A stretch of 64,000 nt of DNA, taken from positions 19,826,162 to 19,890,161 of the forward strand of contig NC_086283.1 of NCBI RefSeq assembly GCF_021018805.1, in the 5' to 3' direction. Position numbers and translations under genes: made by a program. Shown here in pieces: positions 1-14,500 of the stretch. Below the pieces are notes generated by a model. The model ran no database searches. It had not been told where the DNA came from and saw only the letters and a list, made by a program, of their open reading frames with translations. Each line of letters opens with the position of its first letter. The first letter of the stretch is position 1. This DNA comes from Prinia subflava. Lineage: Eukaryota; Chordata; Aves; Passeriformes; Cisticolidae.

Positions 1-560
1 GTGTGAGTGTTCTGGGATTTGGTTTCATTTCAGTTTACTAAAGGCCTAATACAAAACCTGTGGAGGCAACAGAAAAGCTGTTGTCTTTGGATTGGGCCCT
101 AAAGAATTGCCAATATCTGTTGAGAAACCGTGTTGTACTTTACGAATGAAAAGATCAGTCACGATTTCTAACAGAATGCAGCCACAGCTCAATTAAAATA
201 ACTTTGTATTTTCTATTGTTAAAAATGAGATTTTTCCTTTTGAAGATTCATAAGGAAATACAGACCACAAACTTTTCTTTATATGAACTAATCACTTTTT
301 TGTTGTTGTTGTTAGTCTTAATGGTGTGAAGCTCTGGATTTTTGCTCCTCCAGCCTCAGCAAATGAATACCTCAAGGGACAGAAATTTCATATACTTTTT
401 TTTCCCCCAAGGTTATCCATTCTGCTGACTGCATGACAGTCTCTCTAAACCATCCTATCAATTGCTCAAGTGTGAATGCTTTGTAATATGTTTTATATCT
501 GGAAGGTTGAAGTTTTCTTCTCCTTCTGGGAGTTTCATATTTTGATTAGACAGTCTGAGG

Positions 561-768
561 TGATTTTTTTGTTTTTGTTTTAGGGTGGGTGTGTTTGTTT
601 TTTGTTTTTTGTTTTGTTTTGTTGTGGTTTTGGGTTTGTTTTGTTTTGTATTGGGGGTTTTTTGTGGGTTTTTTTGGTTGTTTGATTTTTTTTGGTGGGA
701 TTTTTGTGTGTATTTGTTTGTTTGTTCGTTTGTTTCTGTGGGTTTTTGTTTGTTTGTTTTTTGCCTCC
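561..768 (+). repeat. G/T-only low-complexity tract (TTTTG/TTTG-rich)
   Basis: About 200 bases are almost exclusively T and G on the + strand, in runs such as TTTTG and TTTG with a few GGG clusters. Such sequence contains no A and therefore no stop codons on this strand, so it yields spurious F/V/L/C/W-rich open frames on + and K/Q/T/N/P-rich ones on the minus strand. None of these is a gene. Confidence 0.85.
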
Positions 769-3700
769 TAGAAATTCCTAAAAAATTATCTTGTTGCACA
801 AATAGTTTGGCAGCTGAAACTTAATAGTTATTTGTGTGGAATTATATATAGTTACTTATCTGTAGTTGTGTAGAATTTACTTTCCTCAGTAAAAGAGTAG
901 AACTACCCTTCCATTTGAATTACCTTTCACATCATTAATGGTAGACTACAAGTTTTTGCTGTAGTAAATATCTTACTCAAATATGTATTTAAAACTATTA
1001 TCTCCTCTCAAGGCTTTGGTCTTCTAAATATGTTAACTTTTTTATATTACCTGTGCAGTGTTATGCTGTTTAAACATCTTCTTGGGCAGCAGCAATCTAA
1101 GACTAGACAAAAAAATTCTGTAATTTAGAGGTTCTGCCTTATAATTGTGCAAAAGTAGATCTGGGAAACCTGGTTTATTCTGATTTATACACCCCAGCAT
1201 GAGGACTCTTGGTCTGCCTGAGGACACAGTTCTGCAAGGTGCAGTGCAAAGAGCAATGAGAACATGAATTAATGAGACACCAGACAGACTTTTCCAGCCA
1301 GCAGGACCTACTTTATTCACTCTTGTCACTTACGTAGGGGCCAGAGTTTGGCAAGGATTCAGTCCTACACTCAAATGCTTTATAGCCCTGTCATCTCAGA
1401 AGTTGCAAAAGCTCTCATTTCTGGTTTCTGGCTACATTTGTAGTGCCTCAGAAGACCCCAGGCAGGTTCATGCCCAGGAAATCCTGGGAGAGTTGTCGGA
1501 GATGATGTGGAGCTGAGCAGGTTTCCAAGCTAGAAAGGGCTGGAGACTGAGAGTGCCTGAGAGGGAAGGGCTGTGTGTGCTTGGCCTGGCCTCCCTCTCC
1601 TCACAGGACAGCCCTTTGTGGCTGCCTGTGCAGAAAGGAAAATGAGCTCGGGGAATTTTGGCTCTGCCTCACTCAGTTTTTGCTTTTGTTTATCTGCATG
1701 ATGATGGGGAGAACAAGGGAGGTAGGAATGGCTATGATGTTTAATTCACTTTTTGGGAATCTTGTTTGCATCTCAGATTTGAGTGATCTCAGGGGCTTAT
1801 CTGTGGGCATTAATTAAGGAGGTCTGTTTGGTCACAGTGCTCAGTGGCTGCTCAGAGAGATGAGCACAGGAGTAAGGAGGTCCCATGCTGGAAAAACCCT
1901 TTTTTTGACCCAGAGACAGGGCTCCTGAGAGGTGTTTTAAAGACTTATATTTTATTTTCAGTCTCATGAGAAGGGTGAGACAATATAGATGTTACAATTC
2001 ACACTATCACAATCAGAAGCTAAACTATTTTTTAATTACAATACATTATAAGTGTTTTTTGGCCTATCAGCTTTTGCCACACAATGCTGTTAATGCTTCT
2101 AAACCAATAATTTAAAAATACCTCATATAGGTCCTACTACAATACAACTTTCATAGTTCTATTTTTCCAAAGTATCTGGTCTATTTGCAGGGCCATCATT
2201 TGAAACTTGTTTCCAGTTCCATTTCTCTCTCAACAATGTCTGTACTATTTCACTGCCTAAGTCAGCACACCTTATCTTAGAGTTTGCACACAGACGTACA
2301 AGACTATGTGAGCTTTCTGTCAGGCTTTGAAAATTCCCTACAAATCCATTTCTCACAGTCCCAGTCCCTGGAGCCACCCAGCCTTGCCCGAGGTGTCCCT
2401 GTGGTGACTGGGAGACAGGAGAGGCCATGTCACAGCGCTGCAGATGTTTTGTTTTTCCTGCCCCCAGATGTTTTTCCTGCCTCAGCAATGACCCAGGTGC
2501 TTATTGCAAAGGTAAAGATTTGTACACAGATTGCAGACTTTGGATCAAAGGTGCTCTGATAAAGGGTTCATTACTGAAACTGGGCGAACCCCTCTCTTAA
2601 GATATTGTCAAATATAGATCAGACTGAAATGTGTTTTTTTTAAAAAAACTGGAAAGACTGTGCTTCACTTATTGACTAAAGGGAAGTTATTTGTGACTTT
2701 AAGTAGAAGCTGAAAAAAAGGGTGTTGTGACTTTCACTGACTCTTCTTCCACTGCCACTCTTCACCACCCCCAAAAATCAGTTTAAATTAACATCATCCT
2801 CCACTAGCAGCGCCTCTCTTTCCGTGCTTTGTCTGTCAGTGGCCAATTCTTTGTATTGCAGAATAAATATACTGTATAGCACAGAAAATAATTTTTATGG
2901 GAATCTCCTGTAGTCAGTGACTGATGGTTTACATCTTTTGGCAGGAGTTTATATCCATTTACTTGTAGTTAATTCCATTATGATTTTCCATCCCATTTGA
3001 ACACACACACGTACTTTTATTTCTAGCTGATCTTACACAGTCTCATATGGCAATTAGTTCCACAGGAAAACTGATGTAAGCTAGAAAGAAAAAAAATCAA
3101 TTTTTTATTTTTGAATCAGTCTTATTTAATGTCTTCCTAGCCTTGCAATCAGAAAAAATGAAACAGAAGTACCTGAGTTGCCTGTTTAGTATTTTTATTT
3201 TTTATTTCTATGACACTGACATGTATTTCAGACCAAAGGTACTATGAAGAGCATCCTCTCTGTTTTTCATGTTTGAGGGTGTTGGTGGTTTGTTGTTTTT
3301 TTTTTTTTTTTTGCTATTACTTGTACTTTTTAAATGCTATGTAACTTAGAATTAGATGTGAGACATCAGAAGGTTTCTTTCCATGAAGCAACAGCCATAT
3401 GTCTCCTTTCAATGATGTGATTGAGAGCAGAAAGACACAATTCCTGAAACACAAATAAGCTTTTTAGTTTTCTTTCATGAAGAAAGCAGATCTTAATTTT
3501 AGAAAAGAAGACTATTAGTATCATATTTAGTGCTGGAGAAAATATTGTGGTTTTTAAGGACAGTACCATTTGCAAATAATGAAAATGTGCACTCTGGAGA
3601 GATTAAATCCACTCATTTATAACTTCTTCCACATTAAAGGAACTGAATAAAAAATTGATCGGATTAAGCAAATACAGTGTTACATTATTTTCAAATATGT

Positions 3701-6151
3701 TATGTGTATATAATTAAAAACAGATTTTACATATTTCCAGTGTTTGCAAAATATAAATTTAATTTAAATATTTTTTTGCATTCAGAATGGTGCACATGCT
3801 GTAATGAGTATCTTGAGGGGAAAAAATCTGAGTGCTGAGACTGAGTATATATTTTAATATAAAGTGAGATGTGTATTGAGTCTGAAGTGAGATCTGTGCT
3901 TCCAGATGAGGAGAGCTATTCATCCCAGAAATATTAATCCCAAGCACACCTTGCTCAGGATTATCTGACCTCACCAATTCTTGAGCCCAGTTCTTGAAAC
4001 CACTCCTTTGCCTCTCCCAAATGTGGATAAACCCAGCAAAGGCCTTATCTGGGCTCCAGCTGGCTCAGCTCTCCAGTCACACTTCACCCTGAGAGCTTGT
4101 GCTGATCTGCCTGAGGAACTGAAATCATATTTTAAATGCTATCAAAACTCTCTCAGGAGTGTACAGGAATTTAAGAGCAAAATGTTTGGCCATGAGGGAA
4201 GTGGGATGCAGATGCTTAGCTAGAGCTTTTTAGGAAGTTAGCAGGTTAGGTTCAGTTAGTTCTGTGGGAAGAGATGGGAGAACTTGGCAGCAAACCTATT
4301 TTTTTCCCCATAGTGTGTGAAGGGAGTGCCAGCATTCCGCAAGAGCATGTTGGTGTGAAGATGCTGATTTTTCTGATGCATGGAGAACATAGGATTTTTA
4401 ATGAGTATTTGGTAGTTAGGGAAAAAAAAACCAAAGAAATGCATCAGAAACTCCTCAGATAACCCCATGCTGTTGCTGTTTGTGCAGTGTCTGACAGAGG
4501 AGTGTACATTTGTTTTTATGTTTTTTTCCTCAGGACCATACTGTTTTGCCATGTTGCTGAGGACTTGTGCAGTCATAAACCATCTGCAAGGTTGCCTGAG
4601 ATCAACCCCTTGTGAAAGCCAGGTAGAGCAGCAGGAAAATTATCACCTTGCACTGGGGCCCTCAGAAGTCTCAGTCCCGGAGCTTCTTGAGGGCAAAGCT
4701 CCTTAATGAAATCACAATATTTGGATGGCACAGTCCCCAGGATATGTAAACATGCTGCCTAAACAGCTGTTAAATAATTGTCAATGTTTATTCGGGCTCT
4801 CAATCAGGGAGAGGTGGATTTTAACACACTTTATGGTGCAAGGCTCCGTAAAGAACAAAGTTAATCCTTCTGATGTGGAAGTACCTCAGAGCTGCAGTGC
4901 TCTGGTTTTGAAGTCATTGTTTACTCTGTGCTGGGACAGTGATTTCCATCCATTTGCACACCGCTTTGTTTAGAACTTTTGCTGTAATGCTGGATTTAGA
5001 TGATGATTAGGTACTTTCAGAGAAATGTGAGCATTCAACAGACGGCGCGATCAAACGCGAAGTCTCAGCACAGTGATCTCTAAACAAGGCTGGCTTGGAC
5101 CAGTTTGTGTCCAAAATTCCATGCAAGAGTTTGCACTTGTTCAAATGCCATGCCCCAGCGTGTAATGTGAATATTTGCTGTAATACATCTGTACAGTTGT
5201 ATGCTGCTGGATGCCTAAGGTTAGACTGGATGCTCCACACAGAGCATAATTTATTTGCAGACAGAAAGATGTTCCAAGTGGCAGAACATGAAGTTAGGAG
5301 CAATATGTGAACCCATCAAAAGAAAAACAAAAGAAAAGCTTTTAGGTAAGAATTCTGTGTTTATTGTCTCTTCAGTTTTGAACTTTTTGTTCAGGATTTG
5401 TAAAGTGAAAATAAGGAGGGAAGAAACCCTAACATACCTGCATCTTGTGAGTAATTAATTTATAAGTGGAAGATCTAATTTTCACAGTAATATCACTTAT
5501 ATAGTCACTACTTATCCCAAAGTTTTGCACTGGTATAAAACTCAAAGGTTTATTTTTACTCTATGCTTTGATACTCATGTGAAGTTTTCACTGAAAGCTT
5601 TATAGGAACACAGGAAGATAAGACCATGCTTTCATTCCTAAGATCCAAAAGGGTAAAGAGAATATGAAAACTGTTCCTGGATATATGATCTAAATGTATG
5701 CAGTGTGATTGCTCTTTTCTAAATATTAACTGTCTGACTTGGTGCTTTGCTCTGTGGCATCGTGACAGCAGGAGAGCTGATGTGATATAAATGATGCCAA
5801 TCTCTGCACTGTTGGCATGAGCATCTGTCTCCTTGGCAGACTCCAAAGGCAGTTCCTGGCAGCTTTGGAGGTCTATCTATATGAGGTTTGCCTCTAGGTC
5901 TATCATATGGTTAAGCTTCTGACTTTTCCTCTTTAGCTAAAGTCCACTCCATCTGGAACCTATTTAATTCTCTTTCACCTTTGATTCTGGAGAAAGGCTG
6001 ATGGAAACACCACAAATTCTGGGCTGAGGACTTTGGAATTGTTTACATGTTTGTGGATGTCGCACTTCTGAGATATGAAACAAACTCTCGGTGTTACACA
6101 CCAGAACTGAAATCTGAAAGTGGAAGAAACCAACAGCAGTGTTTCATAGTA

Positions 6152-6184
6152 AATTTCCTTGATAGTAAAACTATCAAGGAAATT
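6152..6184. repeat. Perfect 15-bp inverted repeat with 3-nt loop
   Basis: AATTTCCTTGATAGT at 6152-6166 is followed by AAA and then its exact reverse complement at 6170-6184. The stem is perfect over 15 bp. No transposon ends or gene were recognised around it, so its role is unknown. Confidence 0.85.
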
Positions 6185-8309
6185 ACAATACAATTTTTTC
6201 TTTTGCTTTGTTTGGGGGTTTTGTTGGGTTTTTTTAGCTCTGCTGTAGTGGTGCCCTACCTCTCAGTGCTGCCTGGGCTCCTGGAAACAGTCTGATCTAC
6301 CTGGGCAACATCAAGGAGAGAGAGAAAGGTAAAAATCAGCAGTAGGTCTGATAGAGTTGTGGGTTTAGCCAGGCGGTTGTCACAGATCAAAGCAGAAAGC
6401 GGCCCAAAGACTCACCCAACTTAGCAAGGGGTTTGATCCAACCAAGGGCACTCAACCTTCAAAGTTCTGGTGTAGATCAGGGCCACATTGCACTACATCC
6501 ACAAACTGAATTAATCTCCTCCTTCTGGCTTCTTGGAACAATTTCTTTGGTCTAAAGGCCAAGTATGAATTGTTTTTTCTTATAGCTATAGTGGGATCTG
6601 GCTTTCTTAGAGACATAAACCAAATAAAGTTTTCCAGAGAGATGAAGAAACTGTTGAAACAAAGTAGTCATTCCTTTTTTTCTAAAATCTTGTTGTTTCT
6701 TTCATGCTCCTATATTGCCATTTAAACCATCTTGTTCCCTCACAATCTCATGCCAACATCAGTGTCTAGCCTATGAAAAGGCAAAGGATCCTCACCAGTG
6801 GAGTGTTTCATGGTCATAGCTACTGAAATACACCACTTTTTTTTTCTGACACTTTGGTCAGAAGTGCAAAACCAACAAGAAGAACAAAGCCATGCGCATT
6901 GGAAAAAACAAAGCCAGTGGAGGATGGGCAGAAACAGCTCCTGTGCAGCAAAAGCAGACAGCTTGTTCACTCCTCCTCTGGATCCCAGCACACTTCTCAG
7001 GGTCTCTGTGACATCTGGCTCACTTGCTTCAGTTTCTCTTCCCTCTTTCTCTCCCACCAGGAGAAGGCTGTACATGCTGCTCCATCCTGCCATGCCAATT
7101 ACAGCAAGGGGATAATGACACTGACTCCATTCCAGTGCTGGCTAGGCTGAGAGCCCATTAGACAGATGGGCAAAACATGGGAAAGACTTGACTGTAACTT
7201 TGAGAACTGGCATCTGAAACTTATTCTTGCCTGAGTATAGCATAGACTTTCACATTGTTTTTGTATGACAGACTCAGATCTTAACCAAAATTCCAATTAC
7301 TGCCTCTTTTTCTGACTTGTCTAATGTATCCCATCTCCTCTCTCTGTGAGGGTGACTTATGGAAACAAAGGAAAAACATTCTTGGGAGCTCCTGTGTTGA
7401 TAATCCTTATCTGAAGTTTTTCATTGTGGACACACGCAGTGCATATGAATGCTTGGACATCAATTTTCTGAGCACAGCTTGAGCCTCACTGGATTCTGGT
7501 GGCCTCTGAGTATCATTCATTGGTCTAAGACATCCCTGAACCTGACATCAATTTGTCTGCCAAAGCCACCAGTTTAATAAATAATGTTATCAGCCAGGTA
7601 ATGCCCCTTTAATATTCATATCATACTTCACTCTGAATTTTTATATCTGGTTTGAGCAGTCACTTGCACAGACAGCAAGCTTGGAAAGCTCCTTTTGAAG
7701 GAGAGCAGTGCTCAGTGCCCGGTTGTCACGCAATTGTTGTTTGCCCTCCTCTGCTGCATATCAAGGAAGTGAGATGCTTCTGAGGCTTCTGAGAGGGAGG
7801 TGTCTGAGGAAAGACTCTAATTTGGGGGTTGGCATTCGACAGACAAAAATAGACACAAGATAAAGAATTTTGTTAGAGATATAAAAATGAACAAAGAATC
7901 AAACTAGTCAGAAACAGAGAGACACAGGTGGCTCACTGGGAAATAAAGGAACCCAGTGAGGATGGGTTACTTCTGAGTCTTCCCTTGCTTTATTTGGGGC
8001 TTGCAAACCATCCTGATTCCTCCTCTAAATCAGTTCTGACCATCTCGATACTTGGAAGTGAAAAACTTTTTCTTACACTAAACTGGGTATAGCATTTTAT
8101 TTACTTGTTAATGGAGCTGCCAGATTACATAACTGCCAGATCACGCAACTCCTACACAAATTCCCAAGAGTAACAGGATTAACTGAGGGTATAAATACTT
8201 CACAAGTCAATGTCTTTGCAGACCATGAGAAGCAAAAGCACAACAGAAAACTCAATCCACAGCCTTTAGTCTCTGCATTGCTGTCTTGTGTTTTAAACTG
8301 AGAAAGAGG

Positions 8310-8537
8310 AGATTTAGATTAGAATTAAGAAAAAAAACTTCTTCCCTTTGAGGCTGTTGAGGCCCTGGCAGAGGGTGCCCAGAGAAGCTGTTGGTGCCCC
8401 ATCTGTGGAAGTGTCCAAGGCTGGATGGAGCTCAGATCAGCCAGGGATGATGGGAGGTGCTCCCTACCCATGGCAGGGATTTGGAATAAAGTGGGCTTTC
8501 AGGTCCCTTCAAACACAGACCATTCAGTGATTCTGAC
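8310..8537 (+). mobile_element. CR1 LINE 3'-end fragment
   Basis: This stretch follows the 3' untranslated end of avian CR1 elements: a 'cttcttccctttgaggctg' block, 'agggtgcccagagaagctgt', 'gtggaagtgtccaaggctgg', 'catggcagggatttgga', then a tail close to 'ggtcccttcaaacacagacc' and 'attcagtgattctg'. It is 5'-truncated, as most CR1 copies are, has no coding capacity and is moderately diverged. The family call is from memory of the CR1 consensus. Confidence 0.8.
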
Positions 8538-11500
8538 TGTAAGAAGGGGTTAGAGAATTAAACTATCTGTAAAGTTATTATATAAATTATCTGCTACTTG
8601 ATAGATTATTGTAAGTTCAGAGGACATACTTTTACAAAGAGATGCAGGAGTGCCCATGAAAATACAAAACCTGTTTATATAAAACAGATATTTACGAAGA
8701 GACAAATATTTCAAGGAACCTAACAAATATTGTGAGAATGCTGATGCCTCTGGTATTCTCATCCTGGGAATCCTTTGGTGCAGATCTGTCACTTGTTTTC
8801 TTGATGGATGTGTTTTGTTAAAGGCATCTTTTGGTAATAGACACTGTAAGTGCAGCCTGCTGCACAACACCAAGGGCCATCTCAGAATAATAGAATGTTT
8901 AGAGTTTGAATCCATCCGTCACAAGAAAAGACTACCGTAGGTGTGTGAATCAAATAAATGTCTGTGTACAACTCTAAAACTGATAGCAACTTCATTTCTT
9001 TTGTACTTTAAAGGAGATAGGGATAACTTTCAGTCTAGCTTCACCAAAACAGTCTTAAACTTCATGTCACCAAAGACAAGAGTGAAAGAGAATAAGACAT
9101 TTTCCTGCACTTGACTGTGGTTTTGTTGTTGTTTTGTTTTTGTTTTTGTTTTAGTTGGTTGGTTGGTTTTTTGTTTTGGTTTTGTTTGGTTTGGTTTTGG
9201 TTTGGGGTTTTTTTATTATTATTTTTTTGTTTGGTTGGGGTTTTTTGTTTTGTTTTTGTTTTGTTTTGTTTTCTGGTTTGTTTTTGTTTTTGTTTTTGTT
9301 TTGTTTGTTAGTTTTTTGGGGTGGGGGAAGAATGAAACAAAACCCAAAACCAACAAAAAACACACACAAAATACCCACATGAAATACACAAGCAGCTTTG
9401 TTTTATTTTACAAAAAATATTTCTTTAAAGTACCAAGGGAATAAGTCAATTTGTGCTAAATAGGAAAGGACAGGAAAAGTGCCTGAAGATGCAAAGGTTT
9501 AGCAAAGAAATATTAATGGCACATGTTCTCCAGTTTAGAGTTAATTGTCAATATTCATCCTTTGCCATTTTCCTGGTGTTCTAAAGTAACAAATTTAGAA
9601 TGTTCAACCCCTGCAGTTGTCAAAGCTCAGTTCAGTAGTGTTGTGGTGTAGCCTGTCTAGGAAAACTCTAGGAAAATGCTGTCCCACACTAGAAGTAAAT
9701 GGAGGATGTCACTAGTCTGAGCTGAGGATATAAACAAGTTTGTTGTTTGATCTTTACTGCTCTCACTTTTTTTAAAATTTATTTTCGGTGTAGGGAAGTG
9801 GAATAAAAAAATGAAAAGGGATCTTTTTTATGCCGATTGAGAGGGTAAAATATATTTTCTTGGGAAGTAAAATCTTGAAGCTTAACAAAGGTTTTCCTTC
9901 GGCAAACTCGCTAATGATCTGTTTTGAACACATTGAGAAAAAGTAGCTTCCCAGTAGGAAACATTTTTATTAAAGACAGTTTCAATTTTTTGAAGTGTTT
10001 GATGAGGGAGAACAGCACATATGAGAAAAGGAATAAAATCTGAGTGTTGCCTCTTCTTTTAAATGCCTATACAAACAGCAAAGATCCCACTAAGCCTCTG
10101 TCTCTTTTCAGGTGCCCATAAAGTATAGTTTTGCTTTCATGTTTCACAGGAGTTGTGCTGCTTGTGTGGGACCATGCAGACATTGGATACTAGAGATAGA
10201 AACAGAATTCCTGATTTTATATCCCCCAGTACCCTCACATCACCACAGAACAGGGCTCTACATCAGGGCTAATAATGAGCTCTACACTCAAAATACTCAA
10301 AATACTCTATGCTCAAAAATAAATCAATTGGTATACATCTTCCTTTTGAAATTATCTTGGTTTCCCACGGATAAGCAAACTTTTTTCCATTGTAATTTCT
10401 CTAATCATGACTCTGAGGTTTTTTTAGAAGCTGTTGCAAAAGTGGAAGAACCATAGTCATAAAATCAATTTGTGTCTTTGGAATTTCTACTTCCTTTTTT
10501 CTAAGATAAGTGATATTTCTTTGCCTAACCAAGTTGATGCTCTAAAAATTAGGGTAGAAATTAGAGTCATAAAGAAATAACTTGAAAGAAAGTGAGGAAT
10601 TTGAAGGGAGATAAAGAATGTATACTCGCATGTGGGAAGAATTATATGTGGAATGTATGGCAGTGAACTTTCTGCTAAGACTAAGAGGAAAACTTGACAA
10701 AGTCTCTAAGGGAGGTGTTAGAGATTACAGAATAAATTTCCTCCATGAAAAACCCATTCAAACTCTCAAAAGATAAATGCTTAATAAGGCAGGTAGTCTG
10801 GGCAGTGACTAAAGGCCCTGCCAACTCCCTGTCCCAAACTCTGAGCCCCCAGACCCTGCTCTCTGTCTAGCTCACTGATCACCTTTTGTCCCCCTAAGCA
10901 GTAAAATCAACCTTAGAGGAAGGAAAGAGGAGAGTGAACTTGGGAAAGTTTACAGGAGGTGTTGAGCTCTCTCTGATCCTTTTATCTCCACTAGGATAAG
11001 ATTTAAAGTACTTAAAAATACTTATTAAAAATACTTTCCCAAATGGTAGTGCTGCAAAATTATCAGCCTCACCTTAGCAATGCATCCTGCAGTGCCAGTT
11101 AATGTCTCTTAACACTAAACTGATTTTCTCCATTATAAAGTGAATTATGAATTTCTTATTCACCTGTGCAAGAATAGTTCCAATCTACAGCCAAAATACT
11201 CAGCTGCCTTAGGATGGAACATGAAAAAAACCCCTGCATAGGTTCCCATCATTTATATACATCTAAAAATTTAACTTATCTGAGACAAGTCTGCTCAGGT
11301 CACTCACTATCCTAACAAATATCTCTTGCCTAAAATACTAATGTAAATATAATGGATTAGGACAGCTGTGTCAAATCCAATTATTCATTTGGCTTAGATT
11401 CCATTTCCTTGATGGCTGTAGAACCAATAGGGAACAGAAACTTGATATGATAATGAAAATATGTTTTGATATAGGGAATAAACTAATAAACCACCACAAC

Positions 11501-14500
11501 ATTATTTTGTGACTAGCTGGCACAGTGGGTTCTGAGTAGCTTGGTGGTCAACTTGACATCTTTTTGGTTATTAAACATACACAGAAATTAGAAAATAAAT
11601 AGTAGGTACTGTAGAATTACTGACAAAGCAGATATTTGGGGTTGTAAACCAAGACACAGTGATGTTATCAGAGGAAACCACTGTGAAGTGCCACATTAAA
11701 GGCCAGTGACCAGGTCGGACAGGGACAGTGTCACCTCTGTTGAGTGATGGAGGGAACCAGCTATGCACAGAAAATGCTAAAAAAGGTCTCCCAAACTTCA
11801 CACCTTTGTGATCTCAGATTTTGACTAAGTTTTTTTGTTGCATATTTATTATTTCATTTCTTTGATTCTAAGAATTCCTGTTAGTGCTTGCTGCTTGCAT
11901 GGCAGTCTCCCAGCCAGTTAGAAGACAGAAGTTCAGAAAAGAAGATTACTTACAAAATGAGCATTAGAAGTAAGAGTTTAAAAAAGATTACTGGGAAAAT
12001 GAGCAAACCTCTAGCTGTTTGTGAACTACTTTTATGGCACTGAAATACTACTAGTTTACACTGAAGTGTTAGGGTTGGAACTAGCAGTCAAAAAAGCTGT
12101 AACTAATGTAACTTCTTGACTTTGAGAAGGCAAATTGTCCTTGTGGTTATTTGTGAAATATCTCCACGTCTGGGAATTAAATTTTGCTGTCTGGCCTTAC
12201 TGTGGCTGTTTCCATGAACCCTGGAGTTCTGAATGCTTCAAGCCTATCCCTGAGTTGTCCTTTCCATCATTTCTGAGTTATTGAAGAGCAGCCACCTTAC
12301 ATAATTATGGTGCCAAACCAATCAAACCTTGATCTCGTTTCACCAAAAACATGGTGAGGTTCACAGGTTCAATGCCCATTGACATTTGTGTGTCCTGGCA
12401 CTGCACAACATAGAAAACAGAGATTAAATGACCCAGGAAAGGATGTTGAGACAACAAGACAAGATAATGTATAAAGTCAAGGTCAACTTGCCTGAATCAG
12501 AGATGTCCTGAAACATGAAAAGAATCTATGGAGGAGGAGTGGAAGGAGGAGGAGGAGGAAATAGCTGATAGATGGTGTCACTGTGCCTTTCAGGAGTTGC
12601 TGGGCTCTTGAGACGGGGTAGTTAAAAAGAAGGTGCCTCAGAGAAATAGCTGAAAGCCAGGATGCTTCCCTGAACAAAGAGTTAATTGCTTGGTGAGAAA
12701 TGCAGTCTGCAAGTGAATACATTTTATACTTGGGCCATATAATTTGCAAGCAAAATTTGCAAACAAAAGGAAGTTTCAAGGGAATCAAAAGAATCTGTGA
12801 GTTCACACTGAATTCAAGAGATGGGTTCAGTCAAAAATGAAGAAAAAAGGAAATTGAAAGCACACAGTGATAGAACTGTGCTTTTAGTCTCTTATTGCCA
12901 TTTCATTTCAAAGCATTTTGCAATTTAACCTGCAAAACAGTATTGTTTTAAAGTTTAACAAACAAGAACAAGAACTTAGACTATATTTTTTGGTTTAGAT
13001 CCAAAGAGAAATTAATGTTGAACCTAAAATTCAATTACGTGAGATTTTGTTTTGATTTTCTTAAATGAAGTGGGTGAAAAATATTTCATTTTCATAACAG
13101 AATTGTTTTTCTTGGACACAGCTCTCAATAAATTTCAACACATATTTGCTTATATGAACCATATGTACCAGTCACAGTAGGAAATTCAGGAAAAATGCCT
13201 TTTTCTTGGAAATGCTCTGAAAATGAAGAGGATCAGACTGCCAGAGCAGTCACCTGCTCACAACCAGAGCTTTTAGGCGCTCCTTTCCTGTGGAAACAGA
13301 CAGAATTTTTACCTGAGAACTCATATGTCTCTTGGAAAGTGATCAATCAATCTCATATATTCAGTTTATGTACTTAACTGTTTTAAACAAGGAATTCAAT
13401 ATCCAGTATATTTGAAATTAATGCCTTGTTAAATTCTAGGGTTTTTTCTGTTGATTCCTAGTTAGTAGCAAGAAATAGTATGAAGAGAATTAAACCCCTT
13501 GTTTCTTTCAATTGTTTTCTTGGTTCTTATATCTTCAGATTGTCCTTAACAGTAAAAATAAGAGGCCAGATGTACCACTGAAGTTCTGTGTCCTGTCTTA
13601 CAAACTAAAAACAAATAAAGAACTTTCTTTAAAATCTGCCCATTTTAATATAATAGATAAATTTAGATGTTTTGATAAGCTATTTAACAGCTACTTTATC
13701 CAGCACAGTTTCATGGCAAAAAAAAATCATGTAAAATATATTATTTTATTAAATATAAATAAAACTAAAACTGCTAAAATATTAGGACTTATGTATTACA
13801 ATTCACACTTTAATAGCACCTCTCTTCCTTCAACTAAGGCAAGCTTTTGTGTGGACTAAGTAAGGTCCTTAATTCTTTTCCTTTGTCCCATTTTGACAAT
13901 AGAGATAGTTGTAGAATTGATTCTTCCAGTGGAGAAATAAGAGCAAGACTGGGGTTTCTTTGTTTGATTTGAAGCCTTTCAGTGCCAAGGTAAATGTACA
14001 TGAAGCAGAGGGAAAAGAACAATGCAGGTGAGAGTAGCTTCTGTTTCAGGTGTTGAATCCACTTCCTAGACCCCTGCTGATGTGGGAAGGATGGAACACA
14101 CGGTCCTTTCAGGCTCACACAACGACCTGTTTCAGGTAAGTGTCTGTATGGCCTTCCTGGAAAGGAATTCACAGAGGTCTTGTGGGAGCTGCTTTGCTGA
14201 GCCTTTAGAACTGGACTGAGAAGAGGGAGGAGTAGAAAAATCATGGAGGAAAAATGTGGTGTAAAGAGAAGAGACTGGAGGAAGGCAATGAAAAAAAAAG
14301 TGGCATAAAGCTTATTTCATCTGTTGTTTAGAATGACTGAGCAGTTAGCAATGTTGCTGGACATTTCTGTGAAAACATTTCAAAAAAATCACAGGAAAAT
14401 ACAGCAATAAATTCTGGAGTCACAAAATGATCATATGCTCTGCAAACCCATTGCTTGCTCTCTTCCTAGATGGAAAGAACAATGAGGAGGAGCAGAAGAA

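Larger units (their letters stand above)
1..8309. other. Gene-free stretch, low-complexity islands
   Basis: I see no supportable gene here. The sequence is AT-rich and CpG-poor, with short open frames that have neither family motifs nor splice-site framing. It contains the G/T tract listed separately (561-768), a T run near 3299-3313 and a perfect 15-bp hairpin at 6152-6184. A small CpG cluster lies at 5043-5060. The stretch reads as avian intergenic or intronic DNA. Confidence 0.6.

Noticed and set aside
585..824. F/V/C/W-rich open frames and their minus-strand K/Q/T-rich partners
   Set aside because: Produced by a stop-free G/T tract; the same applies to 9111-9444 and 63266-63481.
13834..14244. 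136-codon minus-strand open frame
   Set aside because: No recognisable motif, no conserved-looking domain and no matching exon signals; most likely chance.
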